Shown here: piece after piece, positions 6,767 to 6,849 of the stretch
How positions within the stretch are numbered: the stretch's first letter is position 1
How the letters are laid out: the number at the start of each line of letters is the position of its first letter
Source: Sediminibacterium sp.
GTDB taxonomy: Bacteria > Bacteroidota > Bacteroidia > Chitinophagales > Chitinophagaceae
DNA length: 6,849 nucleotides
Direction: 5' to 3'
Assembly: GCA_030832695.1 (NCBI GenBank)
Contig: JAURIP010000087.1
Coordinates: 1-6,849, forward strand
Made by a program: the position numbers and the translations under genes
Notes under the pieces: generated by a model
Database searches by the model: none
What the model was told of the DNA's origin: nothing
What the model saw: only the letters and a program-made list of their open reading frames with translations

Positions 6767-6849
6767 TTACCATTTGTTTTGAATAGCTTCGATACTTGTG
6801 TTTTTATACAATGCATTAAATTCTGCTACTGCTGTATTAATGCCTTGTA
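6767..6849 (-). CDS. C-terminal end of a leftward gene, 5' part outside window
   Basis: Only one leftward frame stays open from the right edge: 26 codons ending NKW then TAA at 6767-6769. The visible tail reads GINTAVAEFNALYKNTSIEA followed by IQNKW. The other two leftward frames hit stops within eight codons. The tail looks like a real protein end, an amphipathic helix followed by a short helix ending in KW. It vaguely resembles the C-terminus of periplasmic solute-binding proteins (family 3 type), where a helix ends in KW or KWF, but 26 residues are too few to name a family. It lies 44 bp ahead of the thioredoxin gene in the same direction and could belong to the same operon. Confidence 0.55.
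   Translation of the reverse strand, partial: QGINTAVAEFNALYKNTSIEAIQNKW

Noticed and set aside
1..6849. Search for tRNA/rRNA genes, CRISPR repeats, insertion sequences, attachment sites and phage or defence genes
   Set aside because: No repeated spacer pattern, transposase, integrase, nuclease or cloverleaf-like sequence was seen, and coding is nearly continuous.

Overview
The window looks like chromosomal DNA of a low-GC member of the Bacteroidota, most likely near the family Chitinophagaceae. The clues are AT-rich sequence with A/T-rich leaders lacking Shine-Dalgarno motifs, and signal peptides ending in the 'AQ/SQ' style common in the phylum. The protein types also fit: a CarboxypepD_reg-like protein, a GH95 glycosidase, a DUF4369-like/TlpA-like thioredoxin and a WCxWC thioredoxin. 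This placement rests on protein style, not on a marker gene.

Layout: a leftward gene (1-856) runs off the left edge. It encodes a secreted protein with an N-terminal carboxypeptidase-regulatory-like beta-sandwich and appears to start at TTG. A 133-bp AT-rich divergent spacer (857-989) separates it from three rightward genes: a GH95 alpha-L-fucosidase/alpha-L-galactosidase-type enzyme (990-3437), an SGNH/GDSL hydrolase (3459-4145, about 21 bp downstream) and a TlpA-like thioredoxin (4189-5328). The 43-bp spacer before the thioredoxin gene holds a nested inverted repeat that reaches into its start codon. These genes converge, with 7 bp between stop codons, on a leftward pair: a thioredoxin-family protein (6168-6722) and an unrecognised lipoprotein (5336-6166) whose ATG lies one base after the thioredoxin stop. 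At the right edge (6767-6849) is the last 26 codons of another leftward gene.

How they may work together: GH95 and the SGNH hydrolase are both exported and are probably co-transcribed, which suggests removal of terminal L-fucose or L-galactose together with ester groups from a glycan. No SusC/SusD pair or other carbohydrate enzyme is visible, so this is not demonstrably a complete polysaccharide utilisation locus. The two thioredoxin-fold proteins are predicted to act in the periplasm. The coupling of one of them to the lipoprotein is the least explained arrangement here. No RNA genes, mobile elements, CRISPR arrays or long repeats were seen. Most of the window is ordinary, well-packed chromosomal sequence.
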